Shown: positions 6,047 through 13,450 of the stretch, piece by piece
Numbering within the stretch: the stretch's first letter is position 1
Layout: each line of letters begins with the position of its first letter
From: a virus
Strand: one strand, 5' to 3'
IMG/VR virus record: IMGVR_UViG_3300036831_000044
Location: 1 to 23,029 of that record
Length of the DNA: 23,029 nt
Program-made: the position numbers and the translations under genes
The notes under the pieces: generated by a model
The model's database searches: none
Told to the model about the DNA's origin: nothing
What the model saw: only the letters and a program-made list of their open reading frames with translations

Positions 6047-6256
6047 ATGTCTCTCTCTTCCTCCTCTCAATGTGGTGATAGTTCACTCGACGGGCTATCA
6101 CCAAAGGGAACAGAAGCTGTGCTTCAGCATATACACGTGGCATTGCTGAAGCGACTCGCAAAACTTACTGCGAATGTCGATCTCCATGTTTCAATTCGGA
6201 ACGGGAAAGTTCGCAAAATATCACATGAAATATCACACCTCGTAATTGAGGAATAG
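6047..6256 (+). CDS. Small protein of unknown function (69 aa)
   Basis: ATG 6047 is the first good start after the promoter; the upstream GGATGATG is a modest ribosome binding site. The product begins with a Ser-rich stretch (MSLSSSSQ), then a helix (GTEAVLQHIHVALLKRLAKLT) and a strand-like part (DLHVSIRNGKVRKISHEI). No motif is recognised. It is the first gene behind the 5981 promoter and is followed by a long terminator hairpin, so it may be made separately from the downstream genes. A small regulator is possible but not shown. Confidence 0.5.
   Translation: MSLSSSSQCGDSSLDGLSPKGTEAVLQHIHVALLKRLAKLTANVDLHVSIRNGKVRKISHEISHLVIEE
6074..6104. promoter_or_regulatory. Second operator-like inverted repeat
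   Basis: TGGTGATAG (6074-6082) and CTATCACCA (6096-6104) are perfect 9-bp inverted repeats with 13 bp between them. They lie within the first codons of the 6047 gene, and share GTGATA with the palindrome at the promoter (6015-6020), 61 bp upstream. In RNA they would also form a hairpin. Confidence 0.45.
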
Positions 6257-6304
6257 ACGTTAATATATGATCGGGCTCTTGCAGCCTTAATTATGATTGC
6301 ATAC

Positions 6305-6361
6305 GGCGTCTCTGGTCTAGCCTGTTGGGGAATGTCAGGCTGGATTAGGGACGCCTTTTTT
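6305..6361 (+). terminator. Long rho-independent terminator or attenuator hairpin
   Basis: GGCGTC (6305-6310) pairs with GACGCC (6350-6355). Between them TCTGGTCTAGCCTG (6311-6324) pairs with CAGGCTGGATTAGG (6336-6349) using a few G-U pairs, giving a 20-bp uninterrupted stem with an 11-nt loop. TTTTTT (6356-6361) follows directly. It lies between the promoter and the terminase genes, with no convincing promoter in between. Confidence 0.75.
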
Positions 6362-6367
6362 ATACTT

Positions 6368-6550
6368 ATGAAATTTGATAACGATGAAGAATACTGGTGC
6401 AATTCAGACGACTATTGGGACGCTCCAGATGATGAGCCAATGACGCGCAGAGAGAAAATAGCATTGGCTGTATTTATCGTGCTGCTTATTCTCGGCATGA
6501 TTGCCCTGGTCGTAGGAATTGGAACGTTTTTACCTGGACTGGTGAGGTGA
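6368..6550 (+). CDS. Small acidic single-span membrane protein
   Basis: Two starts are possible. ATG 6293 (85 aa) would run through the terminator hairpin, so ATG 6368 (60 aa), just after the T-run, is preferred even though it lacks a clear ribosome binding site. The N-terminal 35 residues are highly acidic and aromatic (MKFDNDEEYW...DDYWDAPDDEP). Then comes TRREK and one strong membrane segment (IALAVFIVLLILGMIALVVGIG) reaching almost to the C-terminus. The basic residues before the segment suggest a cytoplasmic N-terminus. It overlaps the ribosome binding site of the next gene. Function unknown. Confidence 0.55.
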   Translation: MKFDNDEEYWCNSDDYWDAPDDEPMTRREKIALAVFIVLLILGMIALVVGIGTFLPGLVR

Positions 6551-6552
6551 TC

Positions 6553-6849
6553 ATGAATATTGCACATAATAGCATCTTGCCTGACGATGACATGCTCTCA
6601 ACTCTTATTGCTGGTTATCGCGATCACGTGACACATGGCATGTTTCGTCTGCGCTGTAATAACGCGAAGAAGCGCGGTAAGATGCAGCCATTGAAAAATG
6701 TGACATGTGAGGGCACGCTATATAGTTCGGGCCACACTAATCTTGATACCCAGGAATTGCCAGTGTACGATTTCTTGAGCTTCGGACAAATGGAAGATTA
6801 TTTGTCTCAATGGGGGAATTATACGGTTGAATGGCTGGGGAGAGTATGA
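6553..6849 (+). CDS. Small protein of unknown function (98 aa)
   Basis: ATG 6553 is chosen over GTG 6547 because GAGGTG (6543-6548) then sits at a usable distance. The product contains NNAKKRGKMQPLKNVTCEGTLY split by basic and polar stretches, and an aromatic C-terminus (LSQWGNYTVEWLG). Only two cysteines are present and they do not form a zinc motif. Its stop overlaps the next start as ATGA, indicating translational coupling. No family recognised. Confidence 0.6.
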   Translation: MNIAHNSILPDDDMLSTLIAGYRDHVTHGMFRLRCNNAKKRGKMQPLKNVTCEGTLYSSGHTNLDTQELPVYDFLSFGQMEDYLSQWGNYTVEWLGRV

Positions 6850-7199
6850 GCAACTTGACCATTAATCCGATGATCCTGGTTGAGTCGCTGCCCGATGATC
6901 ATTCGCTGGTTATCTCGACGAACGAGGCGATATTGATCAAGTGTACCCGTTGCGGGCAAATGAAAGATGTATCTCTCCATGATGATCCCTCGCCTCAAGA
7001 ACTAGCACCTGGCGGCGTGTTGCGCACTGGCTCTATCTCTTACCCGTTTATGAGGCAATGTGAGTGCCGTAATGCACGTAACTTCGATGGGGATGATCTC
7101 TATAGTAGGATGCGTGACGTGTATGAGCAGGCGCTAAAGTGTCGTGGACGTGAGGCGATATTGCAGATGTTGTATCAGGCGATGGTGAGGGAGCGGTAA
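6846..7199 (+). CDS. Unknown protein with zinc-ribbon-like cysteines (117 aa)
   Basis: ATG 6846 overlaps the preceding TGA as ATGA and has GGGGAGAG just upstream; the in-frame ATG 6831 would place that site inside the gene. CTRCG near residue 33 and CEC near residue 75 could form a split zinc ribbon with the intervening strands (RTGSISYPFM). The C-terminal helix region (MRDVYEQALKCRGREAILQMLYQAMVRER) is charged. It ends one base before the small terminase gene, so it is probably part of the packaging operon. Metal binding is inferred from spacing only. Confidence 0.6.
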   Translation: MSNLTINPMILVESLPDDHSLVISTNEAILIKCTRCGQMKDVSLHDDPSPQELAPGGVLRTGSISYPFMRQCECRNARNFDGDDLYSRMRDVYEQALKCRGREAILQMLYQAMVRER

Positions 7200-7200
7200 T

Positions 7201-7728
7201 ATGCGTGAAACTCCGAAGGCGGCAGCGGCATTTGAAGAGTATGCTGCAATGGGTCCGTCTCGGAGTTTGCGTAAATTGGCTGAAAAGCACAGCGAAAGCA
7301 CAGCGAAAGCACAACAGATTTCGAGGCAATTGGCGGAATGGTCTTCCGCTCATCGGTGGCAAGAACGGGTTAGGCGGTATGATGCTGATCGCATAGAAGA
7401 GCAACGCGTTAAAAAAGATGCCGCTATCGAAGCAATGAATGAAGTTCAGGCGACACTAGGACAAGAGCGAACATTAAAAGCAATTGAGCAGATGGATGCA
7501 TTGATTGAAGCCCGCAAGTTTGGAAGTCAGGCGACAGTGCAGCTTTTTAAAGTGGCAACCGATCTTGAGCGTGTGGCGCGTGGTGCTCCAACTGAGCATA
7601 TTGAGCAAAGTAATGCTAATAGTGCTGCTGAGTGGAATGCTATTCGTGTCGTGATTATGCAAACGCTCTCAGCATTTCCAGATGCAAGAATAGCCGTCGC
7701 TGAAGCTCTAGCGCAGATGGAGGCTTAA
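7201..7728 (+). CDS. Terminase small subunit-like DNA-binding protein
   Basis: Small terminases recognise the phage packaging site and load the large terminase. The N-terminal 60 residues have the pattern seen in many small terminases of siphophages and mobile elements: a proline/alanine start, then FEEYAAMG..RSLRKLAEK as a helix-turn-helix, then LAEWSSAHRWQERVRRYD. The rest is helical and could form the oligomerisation part. It lies 2 nt ahead of the terminase ATPase gene, the usual place. An 11-bp tandem repeat (about 2.7 copies of AGCACAGCGAA, 7286-7313) encodes HSESTAKAQ in the loop after the first helices and may be a recent slippage. Assignment rests on pattern and position. Confidence 0.7.
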   Translation: MRETPKAAAAFEEYAAMGPSRSLRKLAEKHSESTAKAQQISRQLAEWSSAHRWQERVRRYDADRIEEQRVKKDAAIEAMNEVQATLGQERTLKAIEQMDALIEARKFGSQATVQLFKVATDLERVARGAPTEHIEQSNANSAAEWNAIRVVIMQTLSAFPDARIAVAEALAQMEA

Positions 7729-7729
7729 C

Positions 7730-8476
7730 ATGTTAGCCTCAACTGAATTAGCAATGGCGCTTGATCCGGTTTGCATGTCGCAAGTAGCAGGCCTTACTCC
7801 TGATCCTTGGCAAGCACGATTTCTTAGAAGCCAATCAAAACGTATTCTCGTGAACTGTTCACGGCAAACGGGTAAGAGCACTACTACGGCCACGCTTGCT
7901 GATCATGTTGCCTTCTATGAGCCCGATTCACCTGTCCTCTTGCTTTCTCCTTCGCTCAGGCAAAGTAGCGAACTCTTCCGTAAATGTCTAGAGGTTTATC
8001 GCGCATTGGGGCGGCCTGTACAAGCAGACTCGGAAAGTGCATTGAAACTTGAGCTAGAGAATGGATCTCGCATTATTTCTCTACCAGGTAAAGAGGGAAC
8101 TGTACGCGGTATCTCTAAGGTAAAAGTGCTCATTATTGATGAGGCCAGCCGTGTACCGGATGAATTATACATGGCTGTACGTCCTATGCTTGCTGTTTCA
8201 GGTGGCAAATTGATACTGTTGAGCACTCCATTTGGGACTCGTGGTTTCTTTTGGGAAGCGTGGAAGCACCGTAAAGATTGGGATTATTTTGAAGTACCTG
8301 CTACAGAGTGCCCACGTATCTCCTCTGAATTTTTGGAAGAAGAACGTCAAAATATGGGAGATTTTTGGTTTCAGCAAGAATACATGTGTAAATTTATGGA
8401 TGCTCAATCAGCCGCTTTTCGCTCCGAAGATATAGATAGAATTATTGGGCAACAAGTAGAAACGTGGGCGTTGTGA
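7730..8476 (+). CDS. Terminase large subunit, ATPase domain (separate gene)
   Basis: This is the packaging motor that pumps DNA into the prohead using ATP. GGAGG (7720-7724) precedes ATG 7730. An adenine-binding-type segment (TPDPWQARFL, 23-32) is followed by a Walker A variant, CSRQTGKST (43-51). Then come VLLLSPSLRQSS (69-80), Walker B VLIIDEAS (133-140) and the coupling motif LLSTPFG (163-169). These are the standard motifs of the Terminase_6 ATPase in the usual order. The protein stops after 248 residues, just where the linker to the nuclease domain would begin. TGA 8474-8476 overlaps the ATG of the nuclease gene as TGATG, so reinitiation by the same ribosome is likely. Very confident of the domain. 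Confidence 0.92.
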   Translation: MLASTELAMALDPVCMSQVAGLTPDPWQARFLRSQSKRILVNCSRQTGKSTTTATLADHVAFYEPDSPVLLLSPSLRQSSELFRKCLEVYRALGRPVQADSESALKLELENGSRIISLPGKEGTVRGISKVKVLIIDEASRVPDELYMAVRPMLAVSGGKLILLSTPFGTRGFFWEAWKHRKDWDYFEVPATECPRISSEFLEEERQNMGDFWFQQEYMCKFMDAQSAAFRSEDIDRIIGQQVETWAL

Positions 8477-9177
8477 TGGAAAAGCTTACTCCTGTATGTA
8501 TTGGCGTTGATGTGGGACAAATCCATGATCCCACGGCCATATCAGTTGCAGAAGTGCGACAAATCCATACAGGGAAGTATCGCTATACGTCCGAGCCAGT
8601 TCCCGCACATTTTGATGAGAATCACCAATGGGTACCGCCATTCGATGCTGAGCCTGTTATGGTGAGTGATTATCTTATCCGCAATATCAGGCGGCTACCA
8701 CTTGGTACAAGCTACCCAGATGTTGCTATGCATCTGGCAGAGTTGCTGTGTAATCCGCGTTTTGCCAATCGTGATGTGCGGATGCTAATGGATGTAACGG
8801 GCGTTGGAAGGCCGGTATATGACGATCTTAAAAAAGAGATTGCGCTCCGCAAGGAAGCCAAGCATGTGGCGCTTCGTCCCATCAGCTTTTCTCATGGGGA
8901 AAAATATAATCGCAATACGGGAGTGCTGGGTAAAGCTTATTTAGTAAGCAGGCTGCAATCATTACTTCAAGGCGGACGTGTTCACGCTCCCGATATACCT
9001 GAAGTGCATGCCACGCTGGAAGAGTTGCGCGTGTATGAGATTAAGGTAAGTGACGATGGCAAAGATACGTATGGAGCCTCGATTGGCAAACATGATGATT
9101 TAGCTACGGCATTGGCACTATCTACACTAGAAGATCCCTTCGGAGACAGAATAACTTATAGCAAGCGCGTGTATTAA
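8476..9177 (+). CDS. Terminase large subunit, RNase H-like nuclease domain (separate gene)
   Basis: The nuclease cuts the phage DNA concatemer at the start and end of packaging. ATG 8476 is preferred to GTG 8464 because of the TGATG coupling with the ATPase gene. The 233 residues show the metal-binding acidic residues of the RNase H-like fold: D12 in IGVDVGQ (with DPTAISV after it), D106 in MLMDVTGVG, and D207/D208 in GKHDDLATALAL. In most phages this domain is fused to the ATPase in a single protein of 400-600 residues. Here it is in another frame (-1 relative to the ATPase gene), but both halves are complete and all motifs are kept, which argues against simple decay. Confidence 0.88.
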   Translation: MEKLTPVCIGVDVGQIHDPTAISVAEVRQIHTGKYRYTSEPVPAHFDENHQWVPPFDAEPVMVSDYLIRNIRRLPLGTSYPDVAMHLAELLCNPRFANRDVRMLMDVTGVGRPVYDDLKKEIALRKEAKHVALRPISFSHGEKYNRNTGVLGKAYLVSRLQSLLQGGRVHAPDIPEVHATLEELRVYEIKVSDDGKDTYGASIGKHDDLATALALSTLEDPFGDRITYSKRVY

Positions 9178-9186
9178 GGATAAATT

Positions 9187-9429
9187 ATGGATGTCACACA
9201 AGATAATACGGCAATGTTGCCTCCAGGCGATTTTGAAAAGTTGGATAAGCATGAGCGTGAGGAATTTCATTCTATGCAAGAGAAGATGGTGCAGGTGCTT
9301 ATCCAAGCAAGCAACCATTTTCAAGTGCAATTTCCTAGTTTGCATGTAGAATGGCGTTTTCAGATGGAAGTTTATTCGAGTGTTCAGGCGAAAACTTCCA
9401 CCGTCCATTATAGTTCGAGGTTGTACTAG
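9187..9429 (+). CDS. Small protein of unknown function between terminase and portal
   Basis: ATG 9187 follows AAGGATAAATT. The 80-residue product has a helical middle (FEKLDKHEREEFHSMQEKMVQVLIQASNHF) and a polar, aromatic C-terminus. No motif recognised. It is 10 nt before the portal gene and 9 nt after the nuclease gene, so it is co-expressed with the packaging machinery. It could be an accessory packaging protein, which is an inference from position only. Confidence 0.6.
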   Translation: MDVTQDNTAMLPPGDFEKLDKHEREEFHSMQEKMVQVLIQASNHFQVQFPSLHVEWRFQMEVYSSVQAKTSTVHYSSRLY

Positions 9430-9439
9430 AGGTGACTAA

Positions 9440-10915
9440 ATGACACAAATAATGAATGCACCTGCAACCTCACTTGCAACTACCACACAAGCGGGTCCAC
9501 AATACGAGATAACCGACGATGATAAAGCGCGGGTCCAGGCGATAGAGAACGCCTGGAAAGCCTATCATGGGTTGCTTGATCCTCCGCTGAAAAAAATGCC
9601 AAATCAAGCCGACGATAATGTCCTCTCGAATAGATGTCAGCCAATTGTAGACCGAGGGGTAGATTTCTTATTTGGGAAGCCGGTTGAACTGACATTGCCA
9701 GAGGGAACCGCCCAAAATATTATCGATATCTCGAATGAAACGTGGGGCAAGCAAGAGGCACGAATACCGCTCCTGCAAAAATTGGCTATGAGTGGTGCTA
9801 TGTGTGGTCAGGCGTTCCTGCGCATTATGCCAGAACGAAATGGAACCTATAGATTGATCGTTGTTGATCCGAGCACGGTATTTGTCCAGACGGCTCCTCA
9901 AGATTGTGAAACCGTCTTGCTCTATTGTATCCAGTATTCCACCATCGAGACAATTGAAGGCAAGAAGCAAACTGTACAGTACCGGGAAGAAATATCACGT
10001 GTCGATCCTGATGGTGATGGAGACGACGGTGATCCGTTTGCTGATGTTGATGCTTCATGGCAAATACAGCACTGGTCTCGCATTGGTGAGCGTGGCAACT
10101 GGCGTTCAAGTGGTGATCCTATCACATGGGCCTATAACTTCCCTCCACTCTTCTCTTGCCAGAATTTGCCCTACCCTCATTCTTTCTGGGGAATGCCAGA
10201 TATTACAAGCGATCTCATTGGCGTGAATAACTCGCTCAATCTTGTGCTCTCGAATATCAATCGTGTCAACAAATTGTATGGACAGCCTCTCATCTATGCT
10301 ACTGGCGTGGCTGAGAGCGAGGTTGACTTTCGTCCCGGTCGCATTATTGGCCTTCCCCTGACTGAGAGCAAGATTGTGGCTGTCTCGTACACTACCGATC
10401 TTGTATCCGCTCTCCAATTTGCTGATGAATTATGCTCATCAATGTCCGAACAAGCTGGCGTTCCTGCCGAAGCGCTTGGCAAGAATACAAGTCAGATGCC
10501 GCGCGGTGCCGCTTCAGGTATTGCGATTGAACTTCGTTTCATGCCGCTCTTGCAAAAGACAGAGAAGAAACGATGTTTGTATGGAAAACTCATGATCGAT
10601 GTCTCAAAAGCGTTGCTTGTGCTCTCAGGTACGTATTCCGGTGACATTGATATCACACTTGGCTGGCAAGGTGCGCTTCCAGAGGACGATTTACAAAGTG
10701 TGCAGGCGGCTATTGCCAAGAAGACGGTGGGTGTCTCCGAGCAGACACTCTTGGGAGAGATGGGGTACGACGCAGACGAGGAGCAAGAACGCTGTAGGCA
10801 AGAGTATGCTGACGAGTTGCGCAATGCCACTCGCGGCCAGGGATTGCCGCCTGCATCATATACACAACCCGGGCAAGACCCACAAGCAATGCAACAACAA
10901 CCGAGTATGGCATAA
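9440..10915 (+). CDS. Portal protein, SPP1 gp6-like
   Basis: The portal is the 12-fold ring at one capsid vertex through which DNA enters and leaves. AGAGGTGA (9428-9435) precedes ATG 9440. The 491 residues have the family's features: an N-terminal region with NRCQPIVDRGVDFLFGKPVEL, a clip/stem region with SFWGMPDITSDLIGVNNSLN followed by LSNINRVNKLYGQP, and a C-terminal helix with SSMSEQAGVPAEALGKN...PRGAASGIAI. That last pattern is characteristic of Phage_prot_Gp6 portals. An acidic insertion (DPDGDGDDGDPFADVD, about residues 190-205) lies in the wing region. The last 30 residues are Gln/Pro-rich. Size is normal for the family. Confidence 0.9.
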   Translation: MTQIMNAPATSLATTTQAGPQYEITDDDKARVQAIENAWKAYHGLLDPPLKKMPNQADDNVLSNRCQPIVDRGVDFLFGKPVELTLPEGTAQNIIDISNETWGKQEARIPLLQKLAMSGAMCGQAFLRIMPERNGTYRLIVVDPSTVFVQTAPQDCETVLLYCIQYSTIETIEGKKQTVQYREEISRVDPDGDGDDGDPFADVDASWQIQHWSRIGERGNWRSSGDPITWAYNFPPLFSCQNLPYPHSFWGMPDITSDLIGVNNSLNLVLSNINRVNKLYGQPLIYATGVAESEVDFRPGRIIGLPLTESKIVAVSYTTDLVSALQFADELCSSMSEQAGVPAEALGKNTSQMPRGAASGIAIELRFMPLLQKTEKKRCLYGKLMIDVSKALLVLSGTYSGDIDITLGWQGALPEDDLQSVQAAIAKKTVGVSEQTLLGEMGYDADEEQERCRQEYADELRNATRGQGLPPASYTQPGQDPQAMQQQPSMA

Positions 10916-10932
10916 AGAAAGAGGTAAATAAA

Positions 10933-11664
10933 ATAAGCGATTTTACTACAATACGCACACAATACAACTCAGCTACCGACGCTAGCCCCTCTTGGTCATC
11001 CATCACGTTTGGTGGATCAGCAGGAGCGAATGAATATCGATGGTGTGCCGCCTCCGCAGGGGCAGGTGGTACCGCCTCGGCAAGTTGGCCGCAGTATACC
11101 CGTCCTGGTTCTGTAACGGCTGTAGCCGAGTGCTGGGCGTTCAGTGCTGATACAACAGGGGTCAAGGTAGGCACCTACGACGGGAACAAGACGAATAGCA
11201 ATGTATTTCGTATTGACTACGATAATGTAGGGACGTATGCGGCGGCACCTTCACTATCTGCTTATAGTGATGGTACCCACGCGGCGGCCAGCGCGGGAAC
11301 GCAACCAGGGGCGCAAAGTGGAAGCCCGATTATCAACGGGCATAGTTCCGATACCTCGTCTACTTCCTATCTCAAGGGCAATATGTGGGGGACTGCTCAA
11401 ACCTCGAATCTGAGTGCTGGGGCTGCTGGTACAACGCTTGCAGCAACATCGGGTACAGCCGGTTCTGTCTCTCCTGGCGCTGGGGCGTTCCTTGCTACGT
11501 GGCAATCATTGCAGGCGGCCACGCAATATATCACGTTTCCTAGCACACCAGCCGCTACTACAGCAGGTGATATCTTTTTCACGTTGGCGCTCTATACTGG
11601 GCCTAATATGAGCACCGCATCGACGATATTACCGGTAATAACTTGGCAGTACAGTTATTCATAG
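10933..11664 (+). CDS. Gly/Ala/Ser/Thr-rich virion surface protein, ATA start codon
   Basis: The frame is open from 10813 (after a TGA at 10810-10812) to TAG 11664, but has no ATG, GTG or TTG before 11383, which would leave only 93 residues. AAGAGG (10919-10924) stands 8 nt before ATA 10933. From there the product would read (M)SDFTTIRTQYNSATDAS, a natural N-terminus, for 243 residues. The composition is beta-rich and low in charge, with many Gly, Ala, Ser and Thr, as in phage structural or adhesion proteins. The region TQYN...SPSWSSITFGG resembles starts of other phage-encoded virion proteins. It lies between the portal and a block of fibre-like genes. Reading frame certain; start codon probable; role inferred. 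Confidence 0.7.
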   Translation: MSDFTTIRTQYNSATDASPSWSSITFGGSAGANEYRWCAASAGAGGTASASWPQYTRPGSVTAVAECWAFSADTTGVKVGTYDGNKTNSNVFRIDYDNVGTYAAAPSLSAYSDGTHAAASAGTQPGAQSGSPIINGHSSDTSSTSYLKGNMWGTAQTSNLSAGAAGTTLAATSGTAGSVSPGAGAFLATWQSLQAATQYITFPSTPAATTAGDIFFTLALYTGPNMSTASTILPVITWQYSYS

Positions 11665-11671
11665 AGGTGGC

Positions 11672-12160
11672 ATGGGTATACAATCAAGCTTTCAATCCAT
11701 ACTCAATGTAACCGATCCACTGCGCTCGTATTGGTCAATCAAGCTTTTGAGTGGCAAAGAAGTAAGTGAACGCTCCGTCTTACTTGATTTGCGTGCTGGT
11801 GGTCTGCGTCCGATTGATTGGAGTTTGGATATTGTGAGTACGGGCGATATCTATAAGATCAAAGAAGTCTCGCTTCGTTGTCCAGATGGACAGGTTGCTC
11901 GGTTTGACGTTGATGAGCCGGGAACGATATTCCAACTCAAGATAGCAAGTCAATCTGTGCTGGCAGGAGGCAAGATACAGGAATGCCAGATGATAGGGAA
12001 GGTTGCAGATAAAGAGAGTGGCGCGTGCATGTGCAAGATATGGGATAGGCAACAAGGATTGATCCATTTTACGAGCAGCGTCTACCAGTTTGGGACATGG
12101 AGAGATGGAGTGTTACCTCTGGGGAGATTGTCTCTTGATGTGCTAGGATTGAGGCTCTAA
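11672..12160 (+). CDS. Unknown virion-block protein (162 aa)
   Basis: ATG 11672 follows AGAGGTGGC. The product is mixed strand and helix, with repeated strand-like stretches (VLLDLRAGGLRPIDWSLDIV, DIYKIKEVSLRCPDG, ARFDVDEPGTIFQLKI) and three or four scattered cysteines. There is no membrane segment or signal peptide. It is directly followed (0 nt gap) by the repeat-containing fibre-like gene and preceded by the ATA-start gene. It most likely belongs to the same virion surface module, for example as a baseplate- or fibre-associated protein. I do not recognise the family. Confidence 0.6.
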   Translation: MGIQSSFQSILNVTDPLRSYWSIKLLSGKEVSERSVLLDLRAGGLRPIDWSLDIVSTGDIYKIKEVSLRCPDGQVARFDVDEPGTIFQLKIASQSVLAGGKIQECQMIGKVADKESGACMCKIWDRQQGLIHFTSSVYQFGTWRDGVLPLGRLSLDVLGLRL

Positions 12161-13450
12161 ATGGCACAATTAGCACAAGATACGTTTACGCGTGCCAATC
12201 AGTCAGGCTTTGGCACGTCTAGCGATGGAAATACATGGTCTACAGCGTCGGGCTCGTCTGTACAATCAATTGCAAGTAACGAAGGTCATTGTACAACGTG
12301 TAATTCTGCCACTTTTGTCAAGCTTGGCTCTGGCACTAGCGCTAATGCCGAGGGTCTTGTACGACTTCGGGCAAGTGACACAAATGCTACAAGCTCTGGT
12401 ATTGTGCTTAGAGCAACTGGGAGCACTACATTCTATAGAGCACGTTTAAGTGCGAATAGTTCATCTGTTGGTATTGCTCTTATCAAAGTTATTTCGGGCA
12501 CGTCTACCAATCTGTTCACGGCTTCTTTTACACAAACTGCGAGTACGTACTACTGGCTTCGCTTCCGTTGCGTGGGTACAAGCCTGTTTGCTAAAGTGTG
12601 GGCTGATGGTAACGCCGAACCAGGTTCCTGGACAATAAGTGGTACCGACTCTAGTATTTCCAGTGCAGGCAATTATGGAATACACACGAACAGCAATAGC
12701 ACGAGCACGACATGGGACTTTGATAATTTTACTGTAACTGATGGAGTTGCCTATCATGATGCAACTGCTAGATTTCGTTTGCTTGCGACTAAGACGGTTG
12801 ACGCCATCTTCCGCTTTGGCTTGCAATCCGTAACGCAATATAAGGATACAATTGGACGTTTCGGCTTGCAAGCCGCAGCATCTCAAGTTCTCCTCAATGC
12901 CATCGCAAGATTTCGTTTACAATCCGGCCAAGTCTACAAAGACCTGCTTTCACGTTTTCGGTTGCAATCTGGACAGATCTTCAAGGATGCCATTGCAAGA
13001 TTTCGACAGCAGTCGGGTGTAATTTATCATGATGCTTTGAGTCGGTTTCGCTTGCAGTCAGGTACCATGTATCATGACGCGGTTGCACGTTTCCGACAGC
13101 AGTCAGGAACAACGTATAAGAATGCGCTGGCAAGGTTCCGACTCCAATCGGGCGTTATCCCTCTTAGTGCATTGGCAAGGTTTCGCTTGCAGTCAGGAAT
13201 AGTTTATCATGATGTGACTGGGCGGCTTCGGTTGCAATCCGGCCAGGTCTACCACATGGTAATAGGTCGTTTTGGCCTAACTACGTCATCGATGCCATTA
13301 CTCAATATGCAGGCGAGATTCGGGCTTGTGGCTGGAACTAGGGCAACTATCACGCTTATTGCATCGAGAGGATCAGTCTTATTAGACGCGCCGAGAGGAT
13401 CAGTTACACTTGCAGGGGCAAGAGATACTATCACATTGGAGGCTCCATGA
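12161..13450 (+). CDS. Fibre-like protein: lectin-type N-terminal domain and 15-residue tandem repeats
   Basis: The first ~195 residues look like a LamG/concanavalin-type beta-sandwich: DTFTRANQSGFGTSSDGNTW near the start, YWLRFRCVG..LFAKVWADG in the middle and TTWDFDNFTVTDG at the end. Such domains bind sugars or form adhesin heads. Residues about 200-385 are tandem repeats of 15 residues of the type RFRLQSGQVYKDLLS, with R1, F2, R3, Q5, S6 and G7 best kept. About a dozen copies are seen, some diverged. The last ~40 residues have short RGSV/RDTITL strand repeats. A rigid trimeric fibre or tail spike with repeats as shaft is inferred. The ATGA overlap with the BppU-like gene couples their synthesis. 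Confidence 0.75.
   Translation: MAQLAQDTFTRANQSGFGTSSDGNTWSTASGSSVQSIASNEGHCTTCNSATFVKLGSGTSANAEGLVRLRASDTNATSSGIVLRATGSTTFYRARLSANSSSVGIALIKVISGTSTNLFTASFTQTASTYYWLRFRCVGTSLFAKVWADGNAEPGSWTISGTDSSISSAGNYGIHTNSNSTSTTWDFDNFTVTDGVAYHDATARFRLLATKTVDAIFRFGLQSVTQYKDTIGRFGLQAAASQVLLNAIARFRLQSGQVYKDLLSRFRLQSGQIFKDAIARFRQQSGVIYHDALSRFRLQSGTMYHDAVARFRQQSGTTYKNALARFRLQSGVIPLSALARFRLQSGIVYHDVTGRLRLQSGQVYHMVIGRFGLTTSSMPLLNMQARFGLVAGTRATITLIASRGSVLLDAPRGSVTLAGARDTITLEAP
12908..13270 (+). repeat. 45-bp tandem coding repeats (15-aa units)
   Basis: Units start at about 12908, 12953, 12998, 13043, 13088, 13133, 13178 and 13223, each opening with codons for RFR/RLR and QSG. Less regular copies lie upstream (from about 12770). 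Some units are nearly identical at the DNA level, for example around CAATCCGGCCA at 12920 and 13235. The period of 45 bp is in frame, so copy number can change without breaking the gene. Confidence 0.8.

Noticed and set aside
6293-6367. N-terminal extension of the acidic membrane protein from ATG 6293.
   Set aside because: It would be encoded by the terminator stem and lacks a ribosome binding site.
11383-11664. A short 93-residue gene starting at ATG 11383.
   Set aside because: The same frame is open and protein-like for 450 nt upstream with a good ribosome binding site at 10919-10924, so the ATG is internal.
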